64,000 bases of DNA from JAQWRV01 sp045564915 (lineage in GTDB: Bacteria; Pseudomonadota; Alphaproteobacteria; Rhodospirillales; Rhodospirillaceae): the NCBI GenBank assembly GCA_045564915.1, contig JBJLGL010000001.1, positions 186,001 through 250,000 on the forward strand. Reading direction: 5' to 3'. Below, piece after piece: positions 53,195 to 62,339 of the stretch (position 1 is its first letter; every line of letters begins with the position of its first letter). A program made the position numbers and the translations under genes. The notes beneath the pieces are model-generated. The model was not told where the DNA came from. It did not search any database and was given only the letters and a program-made list of their open reading frames with translations.

Positions 53195-54268
53195 ATGAGC
53201 GGCCCAAATATATCCGACGTCCTTGGCAAACGGATCAACAGAGACGGTCCAATCTCTGTAGCTAAATATATGGAAGCCGTGGCCAAGGCGTATTATGCGG
53301 AAGGAACCGCCTTCGGTAAAGACGGTGACTTCGTAACAGCGCCAGAGGTATCACAGATCTTTGGCGAGCTGATTGGGATTTGGTGCGTCACAGCTTGGCA
53401 AGCACTAGGTCAACCACGCAATTTCAATCTTGTCGAATGTGGGCCAGGACGCGGGACCCTTATCGCAGATGCTTTACGCGCCATCAAAGATATAGCCCCC
53501 TCTTTCCTCGATTCAGCATCCGTGCATTTAGTTGAACGAAGTCAATCTTTGCGTGCGCAACAAAAAGAGCGGTTAACCATTTATAATGCTAAATGGCATA
53601 ACGATTTTTCAACTATACCCAATGGCAAAGTTATAATTATTGGTAACGAGTTTCTTGATGCTTTACCTACTCGTCAGTTTCAAAAGACAAATCTTGGTTG
53701 GTGTGAACGGCTAGTCGACTACAAACATAAAGAGTTCTCGTATTGTCTCGACCCCAATCCAACAAACATTATTGACGAGACATATAACGATGCATGTCTT
53801 GGGAGTATCATTGAGTATTCAGAAGCAGTGGAGGACATCATCAAGCAAATGGCACAGCTCTGCTTGGACGATCGTGGTGTCAGCCTAATGATTGATTATG
53901 GTCACATTCAGTCTGGCATAGGGGAAACTCTGCAAGCCTTAAAACACCATTCCTATCACCCCATACTCAAAGAGCCCGGTACAGCAGACATCACGGCGCA
54001 TGTTGATTTTGCTCTTGTGGCACAGGCAGCACGATCAATGGGAGTTGAAACATGGGGGCCTCTTGAGCAAGGTCTATGGCTAAGACGAATCGGAGTAAAT
54101 ATTCGCCAAACACAATTATGTGCTGGCAAGTCTACAGAGGATGCAAAGGCAATCCGAAGTGGTGTTCGTCGCCTTGTAGAGCCTGACGCTATGGGATCAC
54201 TATTTAAGGTAATAGCTTTTGCACCACCAGGTATTGGGCCTCTCGCGGGCTTCAAAGTGGAGAGCTAA
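53195..54268 (+). CDS. MidA/NDUFAF7-type SAM-dependent methyltransferase
   Basis: A 357-residue methyltransferase of the MidA/NDUFAF7 family, whose mitochondrial member methylates an Arg in complex I subunit NDUFS2. Family features are ISVAKYMEAVAKAYYAEGTA near 20-39, GDFVTAPEVSQIFGELIGIW near 44-63, the SAM motif NLVECGPGRGTLIADALRAI near 79-98, and GNEFLDALPTRQF near 149-161. The position between lgt and pgeF is a conserved alphaproteobacterial arrangement. A bacterial substrate has not been fixed. Confidence 0.9.
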   Translation: MSGPNISDVLGKRINRDGPISVAKYMEAVAKAYYAEGTAFGKDGDFVTAPEVSQIFGELIGIWCVTAWQALGQPRNFNLVECGPGRGTLIADALRAIKDIAPSFLDSASVHLVERSQSLRAQQKERLTIYNAKWHNDFSTIPNGKVIIIGNEFLDALPTRQFQKTNLGWCERLVDYKHKEFSYCLDPNPTNIIDETYNDACLGSIIEYSEAVEDIIKQMAQLCLDDRGVSLMIDYGHIQSGIGETLQALKHHSYHPILKEPGTADITAHVDFALVAQAARSMGVETWGPLEQGLWLRRIGVNIRQTQLCAGKSTEDAKAIRSGVRRLVEPDAMGSLFKVIAFAPPGIGPLAGFKVES

Positions 54269-54271
54269 TCG

Positions 54272-55039
54272 ATGCTTAAAGCTAGTATTCTAAAAACTCT
54301 AGGAGGTATCAATCATGGATTCTTTTGCAGAAAAAATGGTTATTCCTCTGGGTTTTATACCAGCCTGAATTGCGGTTTAGGGTCGGGAGACAATGAAGAA
54401 ATCGTAATAAGAAATCGCAACTTCTGCGCAGGCCAGTTAGGCATCAAAAATGACCGCCTACTAACAGTCAATCAGGAACATACAGCCAAGGTTATCACGG
54501 TAACACAACCTTGGGCAGCCGCAGATGCACCTATGGCTGATGCATTAGTAACAACACAGCCGGGAATTGTATTAGGCATATTAACAGCTGATTGCGCCCC
54601 CGTACTGCTATGTGATTCCGGATCTGGCGTTATTGGTGCGGTACATGCAGGCTGGAAAGGTGCGCTCAATGGTGTAATTGAAGCTACAGTCAGGGCAATG
54701 ACCGAATTGAAAGCAAATCCAGACAGAATACAGGCCGCTGTTGGGCCTTGTATTGGGTTTAATTCTTATGAGGTTGGCCCCGAATTTAAAGAAAGACTAG
54801 TCCAAAAGGATTTGAAGAACAGCAGCTTTTTTAGGGAGGCCCTCACTGTAGGTCACTCGTATTTCGATTTACCTTCCTATGTAGCAAGACGATTGCATTC
54901 CACAGGCATAAAACAAATTGAGACCGTCAGTGTAGATACTTATGAAAATGAAGATCGGTTTTTTAGTTATCGGCGCAGCTGTCATCGTAAGGATCCCGCA
55001 TATGGCCGCCAACTATCTGGCATAGCTTTGGTAGAATAA
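54272..55039 (+). CDS. pgeF: Purine nucleoside phosphorylase / peptidoglycan editing factor (YfiH/PgeF laccase domain)
   Basis: A 255-residue multicopper-oxidase-like YfiH/DUF152 protein; family members remove L-Ser errors in peptidoglycan precursors (PgeF) or cleave purine nucleosides. The metal His residues are in VNQEHTAKV near 67-75 and VHAGWKGALNGVIEATV near 127-143, with TADCAPVLLCDSG near 108-120. AVGPCIGFNSYEVGPEF near 159-175 is also conserved. Starts 3 nt after midA. Confidence 0.9.
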   Translation: MLKASILKTLGGINHGFFCRKNGYSSGFYTSLNCGLGSGDNEEIVIRNRNFCAGQLGIKNDRLLTVNQEHTAKVITVTQPWAAADAPMADALVTTQPGIVLGILTADCAPVLLCDSGSGVIGAVHAGWKGALNGVIEATVRAMTELKANPDRIQAAVGPCIGFNSYEVGPEFKERLVQKDLKNSSFFREALTVGHSYFDLPSYVARRLHSTGIKQIETVSVDTYENEDRFFSYRRSCHRKDPAYGRQLSGIALVE

Positions 55040-55043
55040 TATT

Positions 55044-55937
55044 ATGGGCCCTTTGATTAATTCTAGATATCTCTTGTTTTCATTAGTGATGGCCTTAGTG
55101 TTAACTTCTTGCGGTAACATTCCAAGGCCATTCGAACCTAATAAACAAGCCTTCATCCCTATCCTCGAAAGTCCCAGCACACTGGGGATTGGAGTGCTTG
55201 CTTTACCAACAGATAAGCCACAGGCTGGGCAAGACTTGGCAGAAGATATTGTTGCACAGCTCAGAGAATACGATATCCCATCCGAATCTGTAGATCGGCT
55301 TGGTCTTCTCGGATATAGTCTAGAGGGCTCATTTAGTGAAGAAAGGCCTTCAGACCAGGGAGCAGAAGCCCTGATTGAATGGAGCCTGAAGAACAGGTCT
55401 GGTGAATCAATACAAACCTTCAGCCAATCCATTCCAATGAAAGTGCTAGATGGCGAGCGCCTTTCGGATGAAAGTCGAAAGCAGGTAGTGCAAAATTTAG
55501 CATCGCGAATTGCGGACTCCTTAGGATTTAACCTTTCTGACATACCTCCTACTTCTGATGCACCTCCTGTAAAATTGATTGGTGATGGTTTGTCGGTCAT
55601 TATCAGACCTCCTTTCGCGGCACCCGGTGATGGCGCTGAATCACTTGCACAAACTCTTGCAAACCGCCTCGCTCAGCAGGGGTTTTCCCCAGCCAAAGAT
55701 ACTTGGGATCTGGAGATTATTGGAATGGTACATGTCAGTAACTACGATACAGCCCAGGATGATATCGTAATTACCTGGCGGGTTGTGAATACAACCGGCG
55801 AGGATCTAGGGGAAGTAAAGCTAGAAAACCGTATTCGTCGAGGTGAGCTAGATCGGCGCTGGGGTTTAATTGCTGAAGCTGTAATTGACTCAGCCTTTCC
55901 CGGCCTGATGGGGATAATATCTTCAACTAAAGAGTAA
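55044..55937 (+). CDS. Lipoprotein of unknown function
   Basis: I cannot assign a function. The 297-residue product has a lipoprotein signal, RYLLFSLVMALVLTSCGNIP, with the lipobox Cys at 23, so Lgt encoded three genes upstream would be expected to process it. The mature part appears to contain two similar halves, about 35-150 and 160-290, each beginning with a short strand segment and an alpha/beta stretch (ILESPSTLGIGVLALP; VKLIGDGLSVIIRPPF), possibly a duplicated domain (inference). It lies 4 nt after pgeF and so is very likely cotranscribed. Confidence 0.8.
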   Translation: MGPLINSRYLLFSLVMALVLTSCGNIPRPFEPNKQAFIPILESPSTLGIGVLALPTDKPQAGQDLAEDIVAQLREYDIPSESVDRLGLLGYSLEGSFSEERPSDQGAEALIEWSLKNRSGESIQTFSQSIPMKVLDGERLSDESRKQVVQNLASRIADSLGFNLSDIPPTSDAPPVKLIGDGLSVIIRPPFAAPGDGAESLAQTLANRLAQQGFSPAKDTWDLEIIGMVHVSNYDTAQDDIVITWRVVNTTGEDLGEVKLENRIRRGELDRRWGLIAEAVIDSAFPGLMGIISSTKE

Positions 55938-56109
55938 GCCAAATAACAATGATGGCGAATCAGCAACACCTACCAAAGACTGGTCACTAATCGCCTTTCA
56001 TAATATTTACAGGGCTACGACAGATTGATAGGTTTTCGGAGTATGAGGCAGCTGCACAGTACGACTGCAGACTGATTGTAAAGTAAGTCTAGCGAGGGGA
56101 TCCAGTGCA

Positions 56110-57045
56110 ATGAAATTGATGGCTGCAAATGCCAATAGGCCTCTTGCGGAGGCTATCGCTGCGTATCTTCAAATTGAACTAACCAACGCCTCAATCAAGC
56201 GCTTCTCAGATATGGAAGTCTTTGTTGAGATTAATGAAAACGTGCGCGGTGAAGATGTCTTTGTTGTGCAACCAACATCATACCCAGCCAATGACAACTT
56301 GATGGAATTACTAGTTACTTTAGACGCATTACGCCGAGCATCGGCGAATCGCGTTACGGCTGTAATTCCTTATTATGGATATGCTAGGCAAGATCGGAAA
56401 ACCGCGCCGCGCACGCCGATTACGGCAAAACTGGTTGCGAACCTTATAGCTCAGGGTGGGGCCAGCAGGGTTGTGACTTTGGATTTGCACTCTGGCCAGA
56501 TTCAGGGATTCTTTGATATCCCTCTTGACAATTTATACGCCCAACCAGTCTTTGCCGAAGATATTCAGGATCGCTACTCTGGCAACGGGGGGCCAATGAT
56601 AGTATCTCCCGATGTTGGTGGCGTAGTCCGCGCCAGGGCCTTAGCCAAGAGGCTAAGTACAGACCTTGCCATCATTGATAAAAGGCGCGAGAAAGCTGGT
56701 TTATCGGAGGTGATGAATATTATTGGCGACGTAAAGGATCGTGATTGCATATTAGTAGATGATATTGTCGACTCAGCTGGCACGCTATGTAATGCAGCAG
56801 TTGCCCTGATGAGTGATGGCGCAAAATCTGTGTCAGCGTACGTCACCCATGGCGTGCTTTCGGGTGGGGCCGTTGGAAGGGTTTCCGCATCTCCTTTGCG
56901 CGAATTAGTCATAACGGACAGTATACAAGCTACTGAGGCCGTCAGACTGGCAAATAACGTCCGCCAGCTATCTATCGCTCCATTGATGGCAGAGGCGGTC
57001 AAAAGGATCAGTTCTGAGGCCTCTGTCTCAAGTCTTTTTGATTAA
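56110..57045 (+). CDS. prs: Ribose-phosphate pyrophosphokinase
   Basis: Makes PRPP from ribose 5-phosphate and ATP for nucleotide, His and Trp synthesis. The 311-residue protein has the ATP loop YYGYARQDRKTAPRTPITAK near 93-112, the metal/ribose site DLHSGQIQGFFDIPLDNLY near 129-147, and the PRPP-binding motif CILVDDIVDSAGTLCNAA near 214-231. The length is typical of class I enzymes. The 172-nt gap before it suggests its own promoter. Confidence 0.96.
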   Translation: MKLMAANANRPLAEAIAAYLQIELTNASIKRFSDMEVFVEINENVRGEDVFVVQPTSYPANDNLMELLVTLDALRRASANRVTAVIPYYGYARQDRKTAPRTPITAKLVANLIAQGGASRVVTLDLHSGQIQGFFDIPLDNLYAQPVFAEDIQDRYSGNGGPMIVSPDVGGVVRARALAKRLSTDLAIIDKRREKAGLSEVMNIIGDVKDRDCILVDDIVDSAGTLCNAAVALMSDGAKSVSAYVTHGVLSGGAVGRVSASPLRELVITDSIQATEAVRLANNVRQLSIAPLMAEAVKRISSEASVSSLFD

Positions 57046-57131
57046 ACACCCGGCCACACCCTAGGGCTTGAGCCCGCGCTGGAATCCCTGTATATCGGCC
57101 CCTTCTTATTGCTCCTGGCCAACATGAGCAT

Positions 57132-57169
57132 TGTCGGAACCGGCAGCGACACCCCTGGAGGCCTGTCGG
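57132..57169 (+). promoter_or_regulatory. Overlapping alternative hairpins in the rplY leader
   Basis: TGTCG (57132-57136) can pair with CGACA (57147-57151), loop 10 nt. CCGGCAG (57140-57146) can instead pair with CTGTCGG (57163-57169), with one G-U pair and a 16-nt loop. The two stems share sequence and exclude each other, just upstream of the AGAGGAGACC ribosome-binding site of rplY. This could regulate L25 synthesis, but it is based on pairing alone. Confidence 0.3.
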
Positions 57170-57194
57170 GAATTATCTTTAGAGGAGACCAGAA

Positions 57195-57872
57195 ATGGCC
57201 GAATCAGGTGCCCTGAATGTGCAGGGACGTGACCGGGCCGGCAAGGGGGCAGCCCGCGCAACACGCCGCCAAGGCCTTGTGCCCGGCGTGATCTATGGAG
57301 ATAGCAAGGATTCTGTCCTGATTGCCATGGAGCCGCGCGACTTGCTCGTTGCTATGCACAAACCCGGTTTTGCGACCCAGATTTTTGAAATTACCGTTGA
57401 TAATGAGACGCACCGCGCCATGGCGCAGGATGTCCAAATGGACCCTGTGCGCGATACGCCCATCCATGTGGATTTCCGTCGGATTGGAAAGAATACAGTA
57501 GTTACCGTTGAGGTCCCTGTACAATTCTTAAATGAACTAGAATCGCCTGGGCTCAAACGTGGTGGCGTTCTAAATATCGTACGCCATAATATTGAGGTCC
57601 GGGCCCGGCCAGACGATTTACCTGAACAGTTTAAGGTTGACCTGACTGGCCTTGATATTGGCGACTCTGTTCATATCAGCGCGATTAATATGCCCGATGG
57701 TGTTGCCCCCACAATTTCCGATCGTGACTTCACGATTTCTACGATTGCACCTCCGACAGTGGTTGCCGTAGCTGAAGAAGAAGAAACAGAAGAGGGCGAA
57801 GAGGGTGCTGAAGGCGAAGCTTTGGAAGATTCTGAGGGCGAAGAGGAGAAGAAAGAAGAGTCTGTTGATTAG
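57195..57872 (+). CDS. rplY: 50S ribosomal protein L25 (Ctc/TL5 form)
   Basis: The 5S rRNA-binding L25 in its long, two-domain Ctc form, 225 residues. The N-terminal domain (1 to about 95) has DRAGKGAARATRRQGLVPGV near 13-32. The beta-rich second domain (about 100-185) includes VTVEVPVQFLNELESPGLKR near 104 and GVAPTISDRDFTI near 167. The tail is an acidic Glu-rich stretch (EEEETEEGEEGAEGEALED). Base composition of the first 300 nt is visibly GC-richer than its surroundings. A strong AGAGGAGACC ribosome-binding site precedes the ATG. pth follows, as usual. Confidence 0.95.
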   Translation: MAESGALNVQGRDRAGKGAARATRRQGLVPGVIYGDSKDSVLIAMEPRDLLVAMHKPGFATQIFEITVDNETHRAMAQDVQMDPVRDTPIHVDFRRIGKNTVVTVEVPVQFLNELESPGLKRGGVLNIVRHNIEVRARPDDLPEQFKVDLTGLDIGDSVHISAINMPDGVAPTISDRDFTISTIAPPTVVAVAEEEETEEGEEGAEGEALEDSEGEEEKKEESVD

Positions 57873-57959
57873 ACTGGTTCTGAGTCTGGCTCGCGATTCA
57901 GACTCATAAAGCAGCACGTTCCACTTAGTTAAATTACACTGTGCTTAAGCGAGACCGCC

Positions 57960-58571
57960 ATGTACCTTCTTGTCGGCCTGGGCAATCCTGGATCGGGTTA
58001 TGCCAATAACAGACACAACCTTGGTTATAGAACCATTGACGCAATCGCTAAGCAACATGGGTTTGGGCCCTGGCGCGACAAGTTCCACGGCCAGATAACA
58101 GAGGGTCGTCTAGGTAGTAACAAAGTCATACTTCTAAAACCGACTACTTTCATGAATGAGTCGGGTCGCTCGCTGGGCGCAGTTATCAAGTTCCATAAAC
58201 TCGATCTTGACGATGTTATTGTCTTTTTGGATGAGATTGAATTAGCTCCTGGAAAAATACGGGTTAAAAAAGGCGGGGGGCACGCGGGGCATAATGGTAT
58301 TAGAAGTCTGATATCCCACATAGGCCTTGATTTTTGGCGCGTGCGTATGGGAGTTGGCCATCCCGGGCACAAAGACCGTGTATCAGGATACGTATTGCAA
58401 GATTTCTCTAAGACTGACCAAAGCTGGCTAGATACCTTAGTAGACGCGACTGCTGTTTCAGCTGCATTGCTGGTCGAAGGTAATCATAATCGATTTATGA
58501 CGGATGTCTCACAAGCCATGACTGGATTGACACTCCCAACCTCACCACGCGATGCAATTAGCACCGATTAA
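57960..58571 (+). CDS. pth: Peptidyl-tRNA hydrolase
   Basis: Releases peptidyl groups from drop-off tRNAs. The 203-residue protein has the catalytic signature LVGLGNPGSGYANNRHNLGY near 3-22 with the active-site His, LLKPTTFMNESGRSLGAVI near 57-75, and KKGGGHAGHNGIRSLISHIG near 103-122. The C-terminus after about 190 is a short extension. It lies between rplY and ychF in the usual rplY-pth-ychF order. Confidence 0.96.
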   Translation: MYLLVGLGNPGSGYANNRHNLGYRTIDAIAKQHGFGPWRDKFHGQITEGRLGSNKVILLKPTTFMNESGRSLGAVIKFHKLDLDDVIVFLDEIELAPGKIRVKKGGGHAGHNGIRSLISHIGLDFWRVRMGVGHPGHKDRVSGYVLQDFSKTDQSWLDTLVDATAVSAALLVEGNHNRFMTDVSQAMTGLTLPTSPRDAISTD

Positions 58572-58585
58572 AAAGGCTAGAATCA

Positions 58586-59689
58586 ATGGGTTTTAACTGT
58601 GGTATCGTTGGCCTCCCAAACGTAGGTAAGTCGACCCTATTCAACGCCTTAACATCAACTGCGGCAGCCCAAGCAGCTAATTTCCCTTTCTGTACAATTG
58701 AGCCAAACGTGGGTCGTGTCGCAGTGCCAGATGAACGTTTAAAATACGTGACGGAAATTACTAAATCTGCAGAAACCATACCAACCCAATTAGAATTTGT
58801 AGACATTGCTGGCCTTGTAAAAGGTGCGAGCCGTGGTGAAGGTCTAGGAAATCAATTCTTAGCTAATATTCGTGAAGTAGACGCTATTGTGCATGTGCTA
58901 CGATGCTTCGAAGACGAAAACGTCACCCATGTAGACGGCAAGATAGACCCTTTCCGAGATGCGGAGACAGTTGAGACTGAACTCTTGCTAGCCGACCTAG
59001 AAAGTGTCGAGAAACGCTACGAACAGGCAGCGAAAAAAGCCAAGTCAGGAGAAAAGGACGCTAGAACCAAAGTAGACATAATGGAGCCCGTCCTAGATGC
59101 TCTCAGAGATGGGAAACCAGCCAGATCTGCATACCCTAACGATGAAGCAAGCCAAATTCACTTTTGTCAGCTTCAGCTATTAACCGCAAAGCCTGTTTTA
59201 TATGCTTGTAATGTTGGCGAAGACGAGGCCAGATTGGGTAACGACCTTTCGGCCAGGATTAATGCAAAGGCTACCGCTGAAGGAGCGAGGACAGTGGTTA
59301 TCTCTGCTGCTATCGAAGCTGAAGTTGCACAGCTTGATTGTCCAGCTGATCGCCAAGATTTCCTAGAGACCTTAGGTCTAAAAGAAACCGGTTTGGCTCG
59401 CGTGATTAGAACTGGCTATGAGCTTCTCAATCTCATCACCTACTTCACTACCGGTCCTAAAGAGACCCGGGCCTGGACGGCCCAAAAAGGTTCTACAGCA
59501 CCACAAGCAGCAGGCCTCATACATACCGATTTCGAAAAAGGGTTTATTCGCGCAGAAACCATCGCCTATGAAGATTTTATTACCTTTGGAGGTGAACAAG
59601 CCGCAAGGGATGCCGGCAAGATGCGTCAGGAAGGTAAAGAATATATGGTCCAAGATGGTGACGTAATGCATTTTCTATTTAACGTATGA
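58586..59689 (+). CDS. ychF: YchF/OLA1-type redox-regulated ATPase
   Basis: An Obg-family P-loop protein preferring ATP. The 367 residues contain G1 GLPNVGKSTLFNAL near 8-21, G3 DIAGLVKGASRGEGLGNQFL near 73-92, a coiled-coil insertion near 125-165 and a C-terminal TGS domain with EKGFIRAETIAYEDFITFGG near 317-336. It binds ribosomes and affects oxidative-stress responses in E. coli (family knowledge). It ends the cluster that starts at prs and is convergent with petC. Confidence 0.96.
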   Translation: MGFNCGIVGLPNVGKSTLFNALTSTAAAQAANFPFCTIEPNVGRVAVPDERLKYVTEITKSAETIPTQLEFVDIAGLVKGASRGEGLGNQFLANIREVDAIVHVLRCFEDENVTHVDGKIDPFRDAETVETELLLADLESVEKRYEQAAKKAKSGEKDARTKVDIMEPVLDALRDGKPARSAYPNDEASQIHFCQLQLLTAKPVLYACNVGEDEARLGNDLSARINAKATAEGARTVVISAAIEAEVAQLDCPADRQDFLETLGLKETGLARVIRTGYELLNLITYFTTGPKETRAWTAQKGSTAPQAAGLIHTDFEKGFIRAETIAYEDFITFGGEQAARDAGKMRQEGKEYMVQDGDVMHFLFNV

Positions 59690-59771
59690 ACTCTCCTTAG
59701 AGCTCTAAGATACAGAAAATGGGTGTTCCGTTCATGAACCTGCACCTTGAGGCTTTAGGCACATTATCAGC

Positions 59772-60545
59772 TCAGTGGTTCACGTCAGCCCAAATCCTCC
59801 TCTTCAGGAAATAGGCTAGAAATGTAAAGACAAGAGTAAACAGCAGCACGCGAACTCCAGTTTGCTTGCGTACCTCCAATTTTGGCTCTGCTGCCCAGTG
59901 AAGAAAAGCGGTAACATCCTTAGCCATTTGCTCGTTGGTGGCCGGCGTTCCGTCAGCATATTCAATCAAATCATCATAAAGCTGCTGGGCCATAGCAATC
60001 TGGTTGCCGTCGAACACGCTATTATAATACATACCGAACATAATCTCACCTTCCATGTCTGGAGGTGGATCTTCATAGGCAAGGATCAGATTGTAGAGAT
60101 AGTCTGGCCCGTTAGCGCGGGCTTTGGTGATTAGAGAAAGATCAGGCGGCAACGACCCATTATTAGACGCACGCGCAAACTGCTCGTTAGGGTAAGGATT
60201 GGGAATATAATCAGAAGGAATTGCCGGGCGTTCGAAAATATCACCTTGGTCGTCACAACACTCTTCTACGAAGTATTCTGATGCTAAGACTTTGGTTTGG
60301 TCCTCGCTATATCCAAGATCCTGAAGATTACGGAAAGCAATATAATCTAGGCCATGGCACGATGAGCACACTTCGCGGTAGACCTGGAAGCCACGCTGAA
60401 GTTGCTGACGATCAAATGTTCCAAAAATTCCGTCGAAACTCCATTCCTGATGATCCAACTCTACACTAGCGCCAGCGGCTTGAACCGGTTCCGGTGTGCT
60501 GCTCAGGAGAAGAGCCATCAAAGCAGAAATAACAACAGTTCTCAT
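59772..60545 (-). CDS. petC: Cytochrome c1 subunit of the bc1 complex
   Basis: The membrane-anchored c-type haem subunit that passes electrons from the Rieske protein to cytochrome c. From ATG 60545 the product is 257 residues with a signal peptide (MRTVVISALMALLLSS), haem motif CSSCH near 45-49 and a C-terminal anchor helix (VLLFTLVFTFLAYFLKRRIW). The axial Met is probably in GNQIAMAQQLYDDLIEY; the usual AMAPPL reads AMAQQL here. An unusual ECCDDQG precedes the FERPAIPSDYIPNPYPNEQ segment. The frame extends into petB (60572), but ATG 60545 has GGAG at -8 and a proper signal. Confidence 0.95.
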   Translation of the reverse strand: MRTVVISALMALLLSSTPEPVQAAGASVELDHQEWSFDGIFGTFDRQQLQRGFQVYREVCSSCHGLDYIAFRNLQDLGYSEDQTKVLASEYFVEECCDDQGDIFERPAIPSDYIPNPYPNEQFARASNNGSLPPDLSLITKARANGPDYLYNLILAYEDPPPDMEGEIMFGMYYNSVFDGNQIAMAQQLYDDLIEYADGTPATNEQMAKDVTAFLHWAAEPKLEVRKQTGVRVLLFTLVFTFLAYFLKRRIWADVNH

Positions 60546-60549
60546 AGCT

Positions 60550-61773
60550 CTACTCCGCAGGACTGGAAACAACGGGCGTGCTGATACTGCTGGGCAAAGG
60601 TCGAGGAGTCTCGATCCAACCCACCACAGGCAATAACACTAGGAAATGGAAGAAATACCAGAAGGTGCCGACCCGGCTTAGAATCAAAGGCAGGCCTTCA
60701 GGTAGTTGTGAACCGCACCACCCGAGGACAAAACAAACGATAAAGAAAATCCAAAATAAGGGCTTGAAGATAGGCCGAAAGTTTCCCGAGCGAACTCGCG
60801 AAGTATCAAGCCACGGCACAACAAATAGTATTAGGATCGATGCAAACATCAACACGACGCCGATCAGCTTATTATCAATTGATCTTAGAATTGCGTAGAA
60901 CGGTAGAAAATACCATTCGGGCACAATATGAGGAGGAGTTTGTAGCGGATTTGCTGGAATATAGTTGTCTGGGTGGCCGAGTGCGTTCGGGAACCAGAAG
61001 ACAACAGCAAAGTAAAACAGAAGGAAGACGCCCAAACCAAAGACGTCTTTGGCGGTATAATATGGATGGAAGGGAATCTTATCTTTTGCCGCAGCATTGA
61101 TCCCGATTGGATTGTTTGAACCTGGGATATGCAGTGCCCAAATATGCAGAATGACCACACCAACAATGACAAACGGCAAAAGGAAATGCAGGGCATAGAA
61201 ACGGTTTAGTGTAGGATTATCTACAGAGAAACCACCCCATAGCAGAGTCACAATCTCATCACCAATGATAGGCACAGCAGAAAACAGGTTGGTGATCACA
61301 GTGGCACCCCAGAAGCTCATCTGGCCCCAAGGCAAAACATACCCCATGAATGCAGTCGCCATCATCAGTAGGTATATAATTATACCGAGCCACCAAAGGA
61401 CTTCTCGAGGCGCCTTATAGGAGCCGTAGTATAAGCCCCGGAAGATATGTATCAGAACAACAATGAAGAAGAAGCTTGCGCCATTAGCGTGGAGATAGCG
61501 AATAAGCCAACCAGAATTTACGTCCCGCATAATACGCTCTACACTCTCGAATGCGTAATCCACATGCGGAGTGTAGGACATCGCCAAGACGATACCGGTA
61601 ATGATCATCACCACTAGCATGAAACCAGCTAGAAAACCAAAATTCCAAAAATAATTGAGATTCTTAGGAGCTGGATATTGGGAACCAACTGAATGATCAA
61701 TAAACGAAACGATGGGCAGGCGTTCTTCGAACCAGTTAAGCGCGCGCTTACCCCAACCTTCTTCATAACTCAT
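60550..61773 (-). CDS. petB: Cytochrome b subunit of the bc1 complex
   Basis: The eight-helix, two-haem cytochrome b holding both quinone sites, 407 residues. It shows YFWNFGFLAGFMLVVMIITG near 41-60, haem-ligand His on helices B and D (LIRYLHANGASFFF near 93 and FYALHFLLPFVIVGVVILHI near 192-211), the WGATVITNLFSAVPIIGDEI Qo segment near 154-173, and the PEWYFLPFYAILRS loop with Glu in PEWY near 285. It lies between petA and petC in the same operon. Confidence 0.97.
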   Translation of the reverse strand: MSYEEGWGKRALNWFEERLPIVSFIDHSVGSQYPAPKNLNYFWNFGFLAGFMLVVMIITGIVLAMSYTPHVDYAFESVERIMRDVNSGWLIRYLHANGASFFFIVVLIHIFRGLYYGSYKAPREVLWWLGIIIYLLMMATAFMGYVLPWGQMSFWGATVITNLFSAVPIIGDEIVTLLWGGFSVDNPTLNRFYALHFLLPFVIVGVVILHIWALHIPGSNNPIGINAAAKDKIPFHPYYTAKDVFGLGVFLLFYFAVVFWFPNALGHPDNYIPANPLQTPPHIVPEWYFLPFYAILRSIDNKLIGVVLMFASILILFVVPWLDTSRVRSGNFRPIFKPLFWIFFIVCFVLGWCGSQLPEGLPLILSRVGTFWYFFHFLVLLPVVGWIETPRPLPSSISTPVVSSPAE

Positions 61774-61787
61774 TGCGGCTGTGCTCC

Positions 61788-62339
61788 TTAACCAATGCGA
61801 ACGTTTGTTTCGGAGAGATAGGTATGCTCAGGCACCTCAAGGTTAGTCGGGGCAGGACCCTTTCGAATACGGGCTGAAGCATCGTAATGAGAACCATGGC
61901 AAGGGCAGAAATATCCGCCATAATCGCCACGAGGCTCCGTTACTTTTTGCCCCAACGGTATACATCCGAGATGCGTGCACACGCCAACAACTATGAGATA
62001 CCTGTCGTCTTGAACACGATCTTCATCAGGCTGTGGGTCTGGTAGGTCCTGCCAACGCTCCCCCCGCACCTCTTCAATTTCCTTCGGTGTGCGGTGACGT
62101 AAGAAAACTGGCTTGCCACGCCAACTAATGGTCGCAGCCTGGCCCTCTTCAAGGCCGGCGAGACTTACTTCGACAGAAGACAAGGCCAAAGTATCTGCTG
62201 CGGGATTCAGACTGTTTATGAGCGGCCACAGTGACACCGCAGTGCCAACCACACCTGTCGCAACGGTTGCATGCAGAAGAAAATCTCTTCGTGACTCGTC
62301 TTCTGTCGGCACCGAATGAGTCTCTGCCGAATCCGCCAT
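61788..62339 (-). CDS. petA: Rieske iron-sulfur subunit of the bc1 complex
   Basis: The mobile 2Fe-2S subunit, 183 residues. The N-terminus contains a twin-arginine-like SRRDFLLHATVATGVVGTA near 16-34, which serves as both signal and membrane anchor. The cluster ligands are in CTHLGCIPLG near 122-131 and CPCHGSHYD near 146-154 (the two Cys-His boxes). It is the first gene of petA-petB-petC, whose promoter should lie in the 246-nt region shared with the divergent trmL gene. Confidence 0.96.
   Translation of the reverse strand: MADSAETHSVPTEDESRRDFLLHATVATGVVGTAVSLWPLINSLNPAADTLALSSVEVSLAGLEEGQAATISWRGKPVFLRHRTPKEIEEVRGERWQDLPDPQPDEDRVQDDRYLIVVGVCTHLGCIPLGQKVTEPRGDYGGYFCPCHGSHYDASARIRKGPAPTNLEVPEHTYLSETNVRIG

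Noticed and set aside
59696..59709. 14-bp perfect palindrome CTTAGAGCTCTAAG after ychF
   Set aside because: It has no loop and no following T-run, so it is a poor terminator; it may be chance.
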